The notes: generated by a model from the letters alone, not told the origin. Positions 11,329-23,312 are shown, numbered from the stretch's first letter. The stretch is 64,000 nt of DNA from Laccaria trichodermophora (GCA_018417955.1 JACTVC010000006.1:1674001-1738000), one strand, 5' to 3'. Program-made: numbers and translations.

Positions 11329-14300
11329 ATGTTTACCCCACTCTTCGTCGAACCGTTCCACAGTCTGAAAAAGGTGTTTACGAGATTACACTCTCCAACT
11401 CCCGAGTCCACGCGTGGCACTAGCATCAATATAGCTCGCCCCAGCTCTGCCCCGCCTATCTTGATGACTCCAGCTTTGACCATCTGCGCGGCGAACGTGG
11501 CCATGCCAGTCACCAGTAAGATACTTTTTAGTCTTCCTGCCCCAAAGTGAATGTTGATTGCTCATCAAATCAAACTTGCAGGTGATCTGTCTGAAGTTCC
11601 TGGGGAAGGAGAGGTTGAGCACCCACAGCAGGTTTTACCTACCTCCACTGGTCTGTGTTAACCCCAAACCTCTATCGTTCATCATTGGTAACACTCAATT
11701 GCTTCTGTTCTGCATGTAGGCCTGGTGTCAGTGGGTATGGAAATGTCTGTTGCCTGTGAGATACCCCTCAGTTTGTTTGCTATAATGTTGATGTTGACCT
11801 TTATCAATTCTAATATCACAGATGATCAGGTTGAAGGCCCTGTGCAAGGAGCTGTTGATACCTCTTCTTCTATCTTGACTGGTTCATGCTTGCTCCAAAT
11901 CTCTATATTCTATTTCTGATTACTCTGTATAGATCATCACTTGCCCATCTCTCTACCTGTTCCTTCTGCCCTGTATGAAGAAGTGATGCCTGCTGGTCAG
12001 TACTCTTATAAATATAGCTCAGATTTGCTCCAATCTATTTGACCCTGCAGACTTCTTGGCAAACCAAGCTGACATTATAAACAACATTTCAGCTCAAAAT
12101 GTGAACACAGGCCCTAACTATGGTTTGTTGCTTAGATCATCACATTTTTATGCTTTCACTTATATTTTAATAGGTACCATCAATCAAGGTAAGGAGTAAG
12201 AAAAGCATTATATTCATCTTAATTATATATGTGGTTGGTAGGTGTGGACCCAAATATTCAAATCACACTTGAGATGATTAGGGATGAACAACTGGGTATT
12301 ATTGTAGGTTCTTATTTTGAATGTATTATTAACTTCATTTTTTTGTTAGTGGAGAAGATTTATAAGTGGCTTTCTCCACCTAAGGAGTCTCTTAACTACC
12401 ATGCTGCATATGAAATTCTGGAGAGTCAATTAGACACCTGTCAATGGTTCCTCAAAGGAGATGCATTTTCTGCATGGCTCACACAGCCTGGCTTTCTCTG
12501 GATCAAAGGAAAATGTAAGTCATCTGTCAAATTTTGTAAATTTATATGTGATTGATGGTCTACCCAGCTGGCTCTGGGAAAACTATTTTAAGGTTGAGAA
12601 TTCCACCATTTTTATGAAATTGAATTGATTTTTATATTCACAGCTCAGCAATAATTCACAATGTTCTTCAAAGATTCAATTCTGCTACTGCATATTTCTT
12701 TTTTGATGGAAGAGACTCACAGAAGGATTTCCAGCTGCATGATAAACTGATGCGATCACTCATCTGGCAGTTCAGTCTCAAATGTGAGGGCAGTGTACCT
12801 AGAGTCTTGGTGGATCTTTATGCTTGCTGTGGCAATGGCCATCAGGAGCCAACTCTGGATAATCTGCAGAATACTCTTGAAATGATTCTTGGTGGCTTCA
12901 GCTCAACATTCATTATTCTGGATGCTCTTGATGAATGTACTGAAAGAGAAAAGCTTCTGAACTGGATTCAGACTGTTATTCTGGAGAAAGATATGAATCT
13001 AGGGCTCCACTTGATAGTTACTAGTCGCCCAGAGCAGGAGATTGAGGACATGTTCAAATCTTATCATTATCTTGACTTGGTTGAGGAATCTGAGAATCAT
13101 GATCTTGGGGCCTATCTTGACTATCAGCTTCAAAATGACTCTAACTTACAAAAATGGAATTCTGACACTCAAGAGCATATAAAGTTGACATTAATGAAAC
13201 AAGCAGATGGAATGTGTGTTTATTCTTACATTTGAATGACAACATAATTACTAACTGCAATTTTAGGTTTTGCTGGGTTGCATTACAATTAACTGAGTTG
13301 AAGATGTGCCGGAATAAGGCTGATTTTAAAAAGCAGCTAGTGCATCTACCTCAGGGTTTGGATAAAACCTATGATCGAATCTTGCTGGAGATCAGTGAAA
13401 AAGATCATAGTTATGCAAAAACATTTCTACAGTGGCTATCTTTTGCTGTTCGCCCACTGACACTGGAAGAGCTGGCTGCAACTGCCACTGTTGATCTTTG
13501 TGCTGAGAATGGACCAGAGTATAAATCTGATAATGAACTTCAAGATGTCAAGGATGTCTTGAAAATATGTTCTAGTTTCATTATGACTTCAAATGGTATG
13601 TATAGTTTAGAATAATACTAGATTGAAATGAGCACTGACTATCAAATAGGTTTTATCAAGCTTTCCCACTTTTCTGTCAAAGAATATCTGATATCTCAGT
13701 ATATTCAAAATCATAAAGTGGCATGTATCAGAGACTTCAGCTTAAATGAAGAGCTATCACACTCTGTCATATCTCAAATCTGTCTGGCATATCTTTTGCA
13801 ATTCAAGACATCTCAACTTGATTATATAAATCTAGATGTGTCCTTCTCTCTTGCAAACTATGCTGCAGAACACTGGATTTCACATGCACATTCTGGTGGA
13901 AAAAATAGATCTCAGTCATCTATACGATTTGCATTGATAATGAAGCTTTTGACAGATGAATATGTGGTTTTTCTCAACTGGGTTCGACTTTGCAATATAG
14001 ACAACTTTAACTTGAGAAACCAATGGAAAGGGAGGCATGAGATTGTTAAACCACTATATTATGCATCACTGGCTGGACTGACTGAGGCATCACACAAGTT
14101 GCTTGAAATGGGAGCAGATGTGAATGCACAAGGAGGCAATTGTGGAAATGCACTCCAGGCATCATCAAGTAGAGGCCATGAAGCCATTGCAAGGTTGTTG
14201 ATAGAGAAGGGGGCAGATGTAAATGCACAAGGAGGAAATTATGTAAATGCAGTCAACGCAGCATCACATGGAGGCCATGAGGCCATTGCAAAGCTGTTAA

Positions 14301-15277
14301 TAGAGAAGGGGGCAGATGTAAATGCACAGGGAGGAGAGTATGGAAATGCACTCCAGGCAGCATCATTTGAAGGCCATGAGGCCATTGCAAAGCTGCTGAT
14401 AGAGAAGGGGGCAGATGTAAATGCACAGGGAGGAGAGTATGGAAATGCACTCCAGGCAGCATCATTTGAAGGCCATGAGGCCATTGCAAAGCTGCTGATA
14501 GAGAAGGCAGCAAATATAAATGCACAGGGAGGATTATTATATGGAAATGCACTCCAGGCAGCATCATTTGAAGGCCATGAGGCCATTGCAAAGCTGCTGA
14601 TAGAGAAGGGGGCAGATGTAAATGCACAGGGAGGATATTATGGAAATGCACTCCAGGCAGCATCATGTAATGGCCATGAGGCCATTGCAAAGCTGTTACT
14701 AGAGAAGGCAGCAGATGTAAATGCACAGGGCGGAGAGTGTGGAAATGCACTCCAGGCAGCATCATATAATGGCCATGAGGCCATTGCAAAGCTGTTAATA
14801 GAGAAGGGGGCAGATGTAAATGCACAGGGAGGAGAGTATGGAAATGCACTCCAGGCAGCATCATTTGAAGGCCATGAGGCCATTGCAAAGCTGCTGATAG
14901 AGAAGGGGGCAGATGTAAATGCACAGGGAGGATATTATGGAAATGCACTCCAGGCAGCATCAATTGGAGGCCATGAGGCCATGGCAAAGTTGTTGATAGA
15001 GAAGGGGGCAGATGTAGCTGCACAGGGAGGGAAATATGGAAATGCACTCCAGGCAGCATTACATAAAGGCCATGAGGCCATTGCAAAGCTGCTGATAGAG
15101 AAGGGGGCAGATATAAATGCACAGGGAGGGAAATATGGAAATGCACTCCAGGCAGCATTACGCAAAGGCCATGAGGCCCTTGCAAAGCTGTTGATAGAGA
15201 AGGGGGCAGATGTAAAAATAATGGCCCAGTCAGATGAATCAGGTAGTTCTGACACTAGTGATGGTGATTGGTGGTAA
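11329..15277 (+). CDS. NACHT-ankyrin NOD-like receptor (STAND ATPase), 13 exons
   Basis: A phase-consistent model joins 11329-11515, 11582-11650, 11720-11755, 11822-11881, 11933-11995, 12051-12122, 12174-12188, 12242-12307, 12350-12514, 12568-12592, 12644-13213, 13267-13595 and 13650-15277: 3285 nt, about 1094 residues. The N-terminal 190 residues come from eight small exons, one of only 15 nt, with no known domain. Walker A (GKSGSGKT, about 243-250) is split by an intron. Walker B reads IILDALDE, about 343-350. The NACHT and winged-helix region runs to about residue 600. About 12 ankyrin repeats of 33 residues fill 690-1075, and the tail is acidic (SDESGSSDTSDGDWW). Such proteins are fungal intracellular sensors that oligomerise on ligand binding; the effector domain and ligand are unknown. 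Start chosen because ATG 11329 opens the only frame that threads all upstream splice sites. No disabling mutation is seen. Confidence 0.88.
14050..15216 (+). repeat. 99-bp ankyrin-coding tandem repeats, most nearly identical
   Basis: Eleven consecutive 99-bp units (one of 105 bp) encode HEAIAKLLIEKGADVNAQGG followed by a variable two- or three-residue slot (EY, YY, EC, KY, NC, LLY) and GNALQAAS. Most units differ from each other at only a few bases, and the differences cluster in the variable slot, the position facing the ligand surface in ankyrin repeats. The first and second units are the most diverged. Confidence 0.95.
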
Positions 15278-15549
15278 AATCTGTAAGACAATGAAAAATA
15301 TATCTAGGATGCTGGAACCTCTCTACAAAAGTTAAGGTAGAAGTATTCTTGGTATGTTTAGTATACAGAAACATTGAGATGAAGTTTTGTGACTTGAGTA
15401 GCAAAGTATGACATTCATCTGGTACTGAAGTGTAGTGTTTGAATGTAGTTTTATGTGATTTTCTTGTTATAACAGAGAAATTTCCACATCCACTAGATCC
15501 TAAAATTCATTTCTCTCCAATGTTATCACCAACAAATCTATACTTTTAC
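15278..15549. other. 3' flank of the NLR gene
   Basis: A/T-rich sequence with no gene or repeat that I can support. It probably contains the transcript's 3' untranslated region. Confidence 0.4.
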
Positions 15550-16335
15550 TAAGGTAGAGGTCATCCACTTCCTTCCAACATCATGTGTTGAACATGACCA
15601 TTCCAAAAGAGTTTACCTTCCTACACTAAAGTTCCTCAAATGATAACAAAAACTTTTCAGGACAATCGGTTTCCATAGAATTGTTTCAAAAGTAGTTGTA
15701 ATGTTGTAGAAATAAAGGAATCAGGAGAAAATTGAATATTTAGCATGATCACCCAGAAATACTGCCAATGCAGCTATATTCTGTGGCACATCTCACGGGA
15801 TCCTATTCAAAGCGCGACTAGAATGCCAAAACAAAGCATGCAGTCCAAGTATGTCAAACCTGATGTTTTTTGAGGTTTGCCATGCAAGCTGACTGCTTTA
15901 TGGATGCCTATGAAAAGGGCCTCAACAGCTGTCAAGCTGCTTGGGCAGCACACAAATATTGAGGACTCTGTGTTCTCCCACAAAAACTTATGGATGACAT
16001 GGAGAAAGCAAAGATCAATCAAATTTACTCTATCCAGAGCATCTACTCAACTGTTTGCCTTTCCATTTCATCAATTCCTCCCATGTTACTGTACATAATT
16101 TCGTATTTTTGGGGGATTAGACCTAGTTCTTACTCTTATAACTTTTAATTTTGTATATAAATTCTTAATCTAGTTTTAAATGATTCTATGGTCTTCGATT
16201 TTGCGATTTGTGGGTGAGTAATATCTGATTCTCATTTCTCTTATTTTCTCTAGGTGTAGTTCCCAATTTAGATGAGGATGTCACAGCAAAGTAACTGCAC
16301 GTGATGTTGGAAGGAAGTGGATGTCCTCTACCTTA
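15550..16335. mobile_element. Inverted-repeat element, 786 bp, TA-flanked
   Basis: About 35 bp at the left end (AGGTAGAGGTCATCCACTTC and on, from 15552) recurs as its reverse complement at the right end (16302-16333) with only a few differences. The sequence is bounded by TA on both sides, which suits a Tc1/mariner-type TA target duplication. The interior carries a coding fragment related to KDZ-type transposase-associated proteins (see next entry) and no transposase frame, so this looks non-autonomous. Confidence 0.6.
15880..16025 (+). pseudogene. Possible C-terminal fragment of a KDZ-type transposase-associated protein
   Basis: The plus strand reads MQADCFMDAYEKGLNSCQAA followed by WAAHKY, a stop, then LPQKLMDDMEKA. 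This resembles the C-terminal stretch of the large cysteine-cluster (CxC2/Kyakuja-Dileera-Zisupton) proteins common in agaricomycete genomes. It is short, has an in-frame stop, and lies inside the 786-bp element. Assignment is by memory of the family and is tentative. Confidence 0.4.
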
Positions 16336-17048
16336 TTTTTGTTGTGCACAACTTTTGACTCACCACTCAGTTAAGTACCCCATAACCTTGGGTCTTTTTT
16401 TCATGAAAAGTCATTCAAACATTTTGAAATTTGGTACAATCATAGAAGGACATTTATTGAAAATTTACATATAGTTCTTGTACTGAATGGTTGTGCCAAG
16501 CTAATTTCCCAATATCATTAGCCAGTGAATGCACACCCACACCTCAAGAACAAGAAGAAAACAACCTGTCAAATTGTAGTGTACTTAATACTAGTTTGTC
16601 AATGTATGTGATATCATGAGGGGGATCCTGCACAGTGGCACAACACATAAATAGATGGTAGATTCAGAGGGCAATGAATGAACATGGGTGGGTGGGGTTG
16701 TTGGGATTAGAGTGAGATTTAAGTGAGAGGGGGGAAAACTCAGAGGCTGGAGGGAGGGGAGGATGAATTTATAGCTGTAGGTGGATAACTTGCCAAAGGG
16801 GTGGGGAATAATGTCCAAATCACCTGCTCTAAACCCTACCATCCTGTCCATGTCCATGGGAAGGAATGACAAACACACCAGACACAGGACTCCAACCAGC
16901 CTCTGGGCCCCTCTCATCTCCCCTAACAAGACTCACAATACTCACCATATGCCTATGGCTGCCCCTCCCCTGATCCCTCTTGGGTGCTATGAACTATCAA
17001 TAGATATTTTGTTAACAATGTCGTGCTGAAAATAAAAAAACAACATAC
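16336..17048. other. Region 3' of the AUR1 remnant
   Basis: It probably contains the last part of the AUR1 gene beyond the donor at 17048 on the minus strand. A minus-strand frame at 16591-16929 could be a further exon but shows no recognisable AUR1 residues, so the true end of the gene is not defined. Confidence 0.3.
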
Positions 17049-17546
17049 CTGTTTCTGCTGTGAGCCAAGAGAAGCAAGTGAACCAGGCACAGGCAAGTGA
17101 TATGTGATGTCTGCTTCCTCATCATCCGAGCTAGTCTTGCTCAGTTTGAAATCTGCAGTATCCACCATCCCATTCATCCCTCCTCCCCCTCCTCCTCCTC
17201 CCCTATGCAGATCCTCCAAATTGTAGACTTTATACTTTGACCTGCCCCTGAACTGGGACAAAGAAGTGAGGTTGGGCAGGGGTGTGAGTGCTGCAGAGCC
17301 CCTAAGGTTGTCTGGGAGGAATAGGTAGAAGAACGTGGTGGCGAGGCATGTGCCTCCCACAATGTCAATGAGGTAGTAATGTGATAAGTACATTGTAGCC
17401 CAATACAACACACCCATGTACACCCACACATATTTTGTAGTGGCTGGGAAAAAGTGGGATAGGCAGAGGTCTTCAATGGTTGTGCAGCCTGCGTGTAAAG
17501 AGGGGAACGTGCTGAAGGGGATGGGTGCATTGGTGAAAGTGACTAG

Positions 17547-18112
17547 TAGTGAGGTGCAAGGGTTTGTCAACCCTCCAAGGGTCAGGGGTAGGGGTCAGGA
17601 GGGTAAGGGTAGAGGTCAGGATTTTCTGACCCTCACAACAACCCAAACCCTTCACAAGGGTTGGGGTTTTTGGGAGGGTAAGTCAAGGGTAGTCAACAGG
17701 TTAATTTTAACTTGAATTCTGCTGGATAAGATATTTGCATGATACATTTTGGAAAAATCTTGGGTAAAAGGATAGTAAAGAATTAGTTTAGAAGATTATC
17801 ATCAGTGTTCTAGTATTATAAACATGGAATTGTATATATAATGACACTTTATATTCTTATGTTCATCACATAATAGTAGTTTTCTTCATTGTGAGCTTGT
17901 GGAAATATTTCTTTTGTAAGAATTTTAATCTACAAACAAAAAGCCAACAACCCTTGATGTTGACCCCCAGAGGGTTTCTTACCCTTCAAACCCCCCATCT
18001 ACCCCAACCCTTACCCTTCAAAACCCCAACCCTCACCAAGGGTTGGGGTTGAGTAAGGGTAAGGGTATAGGTCATGATGAAGACACCCCAGGGTTACCCC
18101 TGCCCATCACTA
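17547..18112. mobile_element. MITE B, hAT-like, 566 bp
   Basis: The ends TAGTGAGGTGCAAGGG and, reverse complemented, TAGTGATGGGCAGGGG form imperfect inverted repeats. An exact 8-bp target duplication GTGACTAG lies at 17539-17546 and 18113-18120. The interior is rich in AAGGGT/ACCCTT motifs and has no coding capacity. The duplicated target contains the first three bases of MITE A, so B inserted into the left edge of A. Confidence 0.85.
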
Positions 18113-18117
18113 GTGAC

Positions 18118-18710
18118 TAGTGCTTGAAAGTCTGGTCCAGTCTGGTTTTTTGACCCAAAACAAAAAGACCAAGACCAAGACCAGTCCACACAATTCCTAA
18201 AACCTCAAAAGACCAGACCAGGACTGGAAAAGACCAAGACTGTGGTCTTTTTTGGTCTTTGGATCAGTCTTGGTCCAAACTGGTTACAACCAGTTCAAGA
18301 CCAGTTCTTCAACTAAATATGTGATAGAATTTGCAATTAAGAGCCAGTAAGTTTATTGGCATTCTTCCTAGCTTCTAAACAAGTGCAAGAACATTAAATT
18401 ACATTGAGAATTGATGTATATACAAAAATACTAAGGTACATCTGCTATTTTCACGAAATATTTTGCAGTTTTGTATGTATCTTTGTCAGTTTTTGGCCTA
18501 AAAATATGATCTTAGATGCGTTTTGAAGGGTTATTATGTAGGTACAAAATACCAGTCTTAACCGACAAGACCGGTCCACATTAACCAGTCTTTTTGCAGT
18601 CTTGTGATCTCAAATCTGAAAGACCAAAACTGCAGGTCTGGTCTTTTGCAGTCTTGGTCCAGTCCAGTTGTGGTCTTTTTGCAGTCTTGGGACTGGACTT
18701 TCAAGCACTA
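18118..18710. mobile_element. MITE A copy 1, hAT-like, 593 bp
   Basis: Terminal inverted repeats begin TAGTGCTTGAAAGTC and end GACTTTCAAGCACTA. The original 8-bp target AAAGTGAC is at 17536-17543 (now pushed left by MITE B) and 18711-18718. It has the same length and layout as the copy at 30209-30801. GACCAG/CTGGTC-type motifs fill both ends. No coding capacity. Confidence 0.9.
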
Positions 18711-18859
18711 AAAGTGACAGTGTATGTGTGGGAGTGGAAGAGGGTGTTGATGTGGGCTAGACCACCTGGCAAGCCTTTCATGGAGTAGTTTGCTGGTGTG
18801 AGGCTGTGGATGAGTTCATACCATGGTGCAGAGCATGGGAGGAGGATTTGGATGGTGTT

Positions 18860-19498
18860 CACAAGTTCAGTTCAGTCCAGTTTTTTGCCCCCAAAATGCA
18901 CAACCATGGACCGCAACCAGTCTAGGACCAACCCAGATATTGAGGGAACTGAACTGAACCACTTAGGACCAGTCTTTTGTGGTCTATGGAACTGGTTCAG
19001 ATTGATCCAGACTGGTTTTTTTGCATATAATTTATTATACCAATATAAACCATTTATATCTCAACTATTATTACTCCAAAAAATAAATGGATTATATAGC
19101 ATAGTAAAGCATGTAAATACCTGTCATTCTACTAATTTGTAAGAAATTCAATAAAGATTTGACATAGCTATGACTGAAACTGAACTACATCTCCTAGAGA
19201 CTTGCATCAAATATGGATTTGGTTATACCTTTCTCAGTTCTTAACCATTTTTGATGAACTAAAAACCCAATTAAAGGTAATAAATGTGGCTACAAGGCTA
19301 TGTAACGCAGGTGACTGCTTAATCAGTTGCAACCGATTTAAACCGGCCTTTAAGTGGTTTTAAAAGATTTTCAAAATGAGGCAACTGGACCAACCCCAAA
19401 TTGGGGCAACTGCAACTGAAAAAAAGACCGGACCATGGTCTGGTTCAGTTTGGTCCTATGGTTTTTTTCAGTCCTATGGACTGAACCTTTAAACACTA
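18860..19498. mobile_element. MITE C, hAT-like, about 639 bp
   Basis: The right end, reverse complemented, starts TAGTGTTTAAAGGTTCAGTC and the left end reads CACAAGTTCAGTTCAGTC; the ends are related to those of MITE A. Flanks ATGGTGTT (18852-18859) and ATGATGCT (19499-19506) match at 6 of 8 positions. Removing the element with one flank rejoins the AUR1 reading frame (MVSI to IQILLP), which supports the boundaries. Confidence 0.7.
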
Positions 19499-19895
19499 AT
19501 GATGCTGACCATGTTCATGTACCCGAATGTGTGGGCCCAGAAGTGGAGGGCTTGTTTGGTGCAGAAGAGCCAGAGGAAGGTGGCAACAACAAAGGGGATG
19601 GTGAAGTGGCCTATGCTGTAGGGGAGCCAGGTGATGATGTCTAGGGAGGGGCAGGTGAAGCCAACATCCTTATCTGAGATGTTCATTCTGTATAGGACAG
19701 ATTCGAGTGTGGGAGACAAAGATGATGGGTCGCCATAAGGTGGGGATGAAGCAGGAGGTGTAGAATGTGATGAGGTAGGCAAAGATGGGCATGGCAGGTA
19801 GGAAGAACTGGGATGTGCAAGGTCGACTTTTGTTTGTCTATTTTTGTGTTCATGGGCTTAGCATCCAATTTTTTATTCTTATCACCATTGTACCT

Positions 19896-21639
19896 CATCA
19901 GGAAAATGACATGCTGTCTGATCTGTCTTGCATAAGGCACAGAAGCCGAAATCAGACAGATTTGATGGATCTTATTAAAGCTATGTACCTTTTGGCACAA
20001 GGCAGAAATGTCTGACACAAGACAGTCAAGACTCCCAAGACACCAGGCATTGCTGTCTGGTGCCAGACATCACCATCTTACTCCAGTTGACAAGCTATTT
20101 TTCAGGATTTCCAGATGGTTTCATTAGTTTCAATATAGCTTGTTTATTGTCATATAATACAGGGATGTACATATGTAGATGGAAGCTGCGTAGTAGACTA
20201 CCACCCACAGTATACTGGACAACATCCACAACTCACCAATGCAGTCTATGCACAACTTAAGGATATCACCATGCTTACAACATTACCCCCTCATGCTTGA
20301 CTCACCTCCACCTTGTGTTCCTTTGTCCAGATGACCCTTGTCATATGTGATCATGATGTGGGTTGACATTCTAGTCGGAGGCAGAGAGGCATTGAGGATA
20401 CCATCAGTGCTGATGGTGATGTATAAGTGAAACTGCTGACAAGGACAATCTTGTGCATGATCTTGGAGTCATGGAAGATGTTCTTGGTGGGCTGTGTTAC
20501 ATGTGAGCCACTGACAGAAAAGAATCTACAAAGTTATTAGGTGGCAAGAGCAAGGAACTGGAGCAGGCACTGGGGGACTGACCTTGGTGATGGTGTCTGT
20601 TATTTCATGTGCACTGCTGGAGTAGGCCTACAATGTTGTTGGGTGGTAAGGGCATGGACCCAGAGCATGCACTGTGGGACTAACCTTGGAATAAACCCAA
20701 CATACCTCACGCTCACAGGTCATGCTCACATTTCATACCCATTTCTGGCCTGCTGATAATCCTTCCATGATGTTGAAACCTTGACCTGCATCCCTTGCTG
20801 GAGAGGAGAGGTCACTTGTGTTGCTGGCATGAAGGTGAATGTGCAAGTTCTAAATGCAAGAACACAGTCAAAAAAACACAATTTATATACAAACCACATA
20901 CCTTTTGCCAAGTCCTTGCACATCCATCAAGATGGGAGGTTGTGAAAGCATGTACCAAGGAAGGGTAGCTAGGAATACAGTGTTAGTGGGAGGCATACAC
21001 ATGGAGACTTTCATGAGCAGCTCCACACACCTGCAGGTTCCATGAGGCACAGGTTATGGTTGACTGGTGTATATCAAATACAAGCTGAAAGCATCAGTAG
21101 GATGAGCCAAAGGAGAGAGAGAATGGTTACCTGGGCATATTGTGGTGGGAACCACAACACTTCAGAATCTGTTGTGAGGGAATGTGGGTGGGGATGTGGT
21201 CAAAGTCAACAACTGTTTGGTTTCTATTTGCACCATGTTCAACTTTGATGAAGCAGAGTTTGAACGACCTTAGAGATCTTCTCAAGTCAAGTCACTCAAG
21301 TACTCACATGCACAGCGACGAACAGTGTCATATTTTGACTCATATGATTAAATCTCTTACATGGGACATTGGGCTAAGTAGCAAGCTTAAGAACCATGTT
21401 TTGCTGCTGATACCTACCATGACACCATGAAGGCATCCAAGGTACAGAGAAAACATAGAGGGCTTGACACCATCTGAAAGTGTCTGACTGAAATCTTACT
21501 GACTGTCTGGTGAACTGTCTGATAGAATCAGACAAAACATTTGATGCAAGACCAAATAAGGCCCCAGATCAAACTCAGATGGAAATCAGCCATGATCAGA
21601 CATATAAGCCCAATCAGACAAGTTGTCATTTTCCTGATG
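19896..21639. mobile_element. Inverted-repeat element, about 1.74 kb
   Basis: Both ends carry CATCAGGAAAATGACA in opposite orientation (19896-19911 and 21624-21639), followed inward by several TGTCTGAT/ATCAGACA motifs (19910-20080 and 21480-21625). No target duplication or transposase frame was found. Internal open frames are short. The superfamily is not assigned. Confidence 0.6.
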
Positions 21640-22833
21640 CTGCCTCTCTCCTCACTCTGATTTCAATAGCATAAGAATGGGCTCTTCAAAAAGGCATACA
21701 AGCTCAGTGTCCTATGTTCAGTTGATGTCACCATCGTCATCTTTGGTGGGTTTTGTCATTCCCAATGCCAAGTATTCCAGGTTTACATTGTTCTATTTTT
21801 GTCATCAGAAGAATGCACAGGTCATCATCTGAAGCTCTATGTCAGATATCCACAATGTTGTGCAATGACAACTTCAAGTAAGTATCTGTACCACAGTATA
21901 CTTTTATGCTCCTGTTGATGTCCACCCCAAGCATGATGGCAAGAAGGACACCCAAGGTCCCAACAACTTTTCAGGTAACATGCTAGCCAAGATGGATGAT
22001 ATTGGCGAAGGGGATGACAATGACAATGCACCTGTGTGGCCCAAGCATAGGAATGATGGAAAGTTGAAGCCTCCTGGCAGCATGGGCCTAGACACTAGCC
22101 ATGTAAGTCCTTGCCACTGCTCTCCCTCCATTCATGGCACATTTCAGCTTGATTGTATTTCTCGCCCATTGTCTGTTCAACAGCCCCCAATTCCCAATGC
22201 ATCATCCCACCCCATCTCCAACAATCATACCTCTGGTTCACACAAGCAACCCAGATTGGACAGAGGCACAGCTGTTCCCCAGAGCTGGTCTCTCCAGACA
22301 ACTACAGCTACCACCCAAGCCCCATCTCCTCTCAAGTTTGCAATATGCACCCTTCCTCCCTGGGTCAGGCCATACCCCTCCCCCACCCTCATTCATCCCT
22401 CTCCAATCTGACTTTAATCTGCCTTGCGCTCTTCTACTTGTTCCTTGGGTTTTGGACCTCCACCTCTGCCAAAAAGTGCAGGTAGCTCCATTTCTCCCAG
22501 CCATGATAGTGGAATGTACAGTACTGTGGGTAGTGGTGGGGGTGGGGCAGACAAAGTGATCTCAAAGCGACCTTTTTGCTGCTTTTGTGAATGGGAACGA
22601 ATGTTCAGGCAGTGGGGGACCAAACACTGGTGGAGCAGGATTGGACTGGCCTGTCAATGGACAAGGTTCGAATGCACCTGATCCAGGTAAGAGTTTCCCT
22701 TCCTTTAACCATTAGTTGTTCTGATGAATTGTATAGTACCCTCCCTCATCTTCATCTACACCCTGAGGTGCAGCCAAAGACTTCCTCTCTGGCAATTACC
22801 CTATTACTCCATCTGGCAACACAGGCAACACAG
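21640..22833 (+). pseudogene. Unrecognised gene fragment interrupted by an F element
   Basis: A plus-strand frame at about 21885-22110 reads YFYAPVDVHPKHDGKK and later GEGDDNDNAPVWPKHR. A second coding-like stretch at 22570-22685 reads GNECSGSGGPNTGGAGLDWP and ends at a GTAAGA donor (22686), with an acceptor TATAG at 22729-22733. The fragment is then cut by element F3 at 22834; sequence 3' of F3 (27005 on) continues with the duplicated target CAACACAG. I do not recognise the protein. The exon order and start are not resolved. Confidence 0.35.
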
Positions 22834-23224
22834 CAGTACTTTACAGTGCCCCACCTATTCCTGCAGGAATGGGGTCATTCCAGTGGAATTCCAGGGGAAT
22901 CCTGCAGGAATAGAGGAATTCCAGTGGAATCCACAGCATTCCACTGGAATCAAGCAGAGTAAGTTTTTTTCAACTCCAACCTTATCCTGATGACTTGGCA
23001 CGAGGTCTTTACCTTCCCCAGTATAATCCATATGGAATGATGCTGGAATGGTCATGGAATGATTAATTCCATATGGACTCCAACACCATTCCATATGGAT
23101 TCCATCAGATTCCATATGGAATGCAGGCATATCCACATGGATTCCATGGAGCAGTCCATATGGATTCCATGGAAGGAATTAATGACTATTATACCATTAG
23201 AATACAGTGTCCTTACTATAAGTA

Positions 23225-23312
23225 AGTAAAATAAATTTTTTTACATCTCGAGGAATTGAACTCTCGACCTCATGAATGTAAGCAGTGCTCAAGCCAACTG
23301 AGCCATAAAGGC
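23225..23312 (-). other. tRNA-like sequence (possible SINE head) inside F4
   Basis: On the minus strand a TGGCTCAGTTGG box (A-box-like) is followed about 40 bp on by GAGTTCAATTCC (B-box-like), with a GCCTTTA start. The acceptor and anticodon stems do not pair properly, so it is a degenerate tRNA-derived sequence rather than a working tRNA gene. Confidence 0.45.

Larger units (their letters stand above)
17049..19803 (-). pseudogene. AUR1: AUR1-type inositol phosphorylceramide synthase, broken by three MITEs and a frameshift
   Basis: Read on the minus strand, three pieces rejoin into one membrane enzyme. 19803-19499 reads FFLPAMPIFAYLITFY, later ALHFWAHTFGYMNMVSI. 18859-18711 continues with QILLPCSAPWYELIHSLTPA and MKGLPGGLA. 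17543-17049 ends with FPSLHAGC, then LSHYYLIDIVGG and FYLFLP. SLHAG and HxxxxD are the PAP2-like catalytic motifs; the enzyme transfers phosphoinositol to ceramide in the Golgi. The pieces are separated by MITE C (18860-19498) and by the MITE A/B pair (17547-18710). A one-base phase change near 19711-19718 also breaks the frame between FVS and PTLES. The upstream exons were not found; a splice acceptor CCCAG precedes FFLP. The C-terminal exon ends at a GTATGT donor. The gene is normally essential, so an intact copy is expected elsewhere. Confidence 0.85.

Noticed and set aside
14253..15185. 310-codon antisense frame over the ankyrin repeats
   Set aside because: It is the reverse complement of the 99-bp coding repeat; its own periodicity (HGLYVMLPGVHFH units) is a shadow of the sense repeat.
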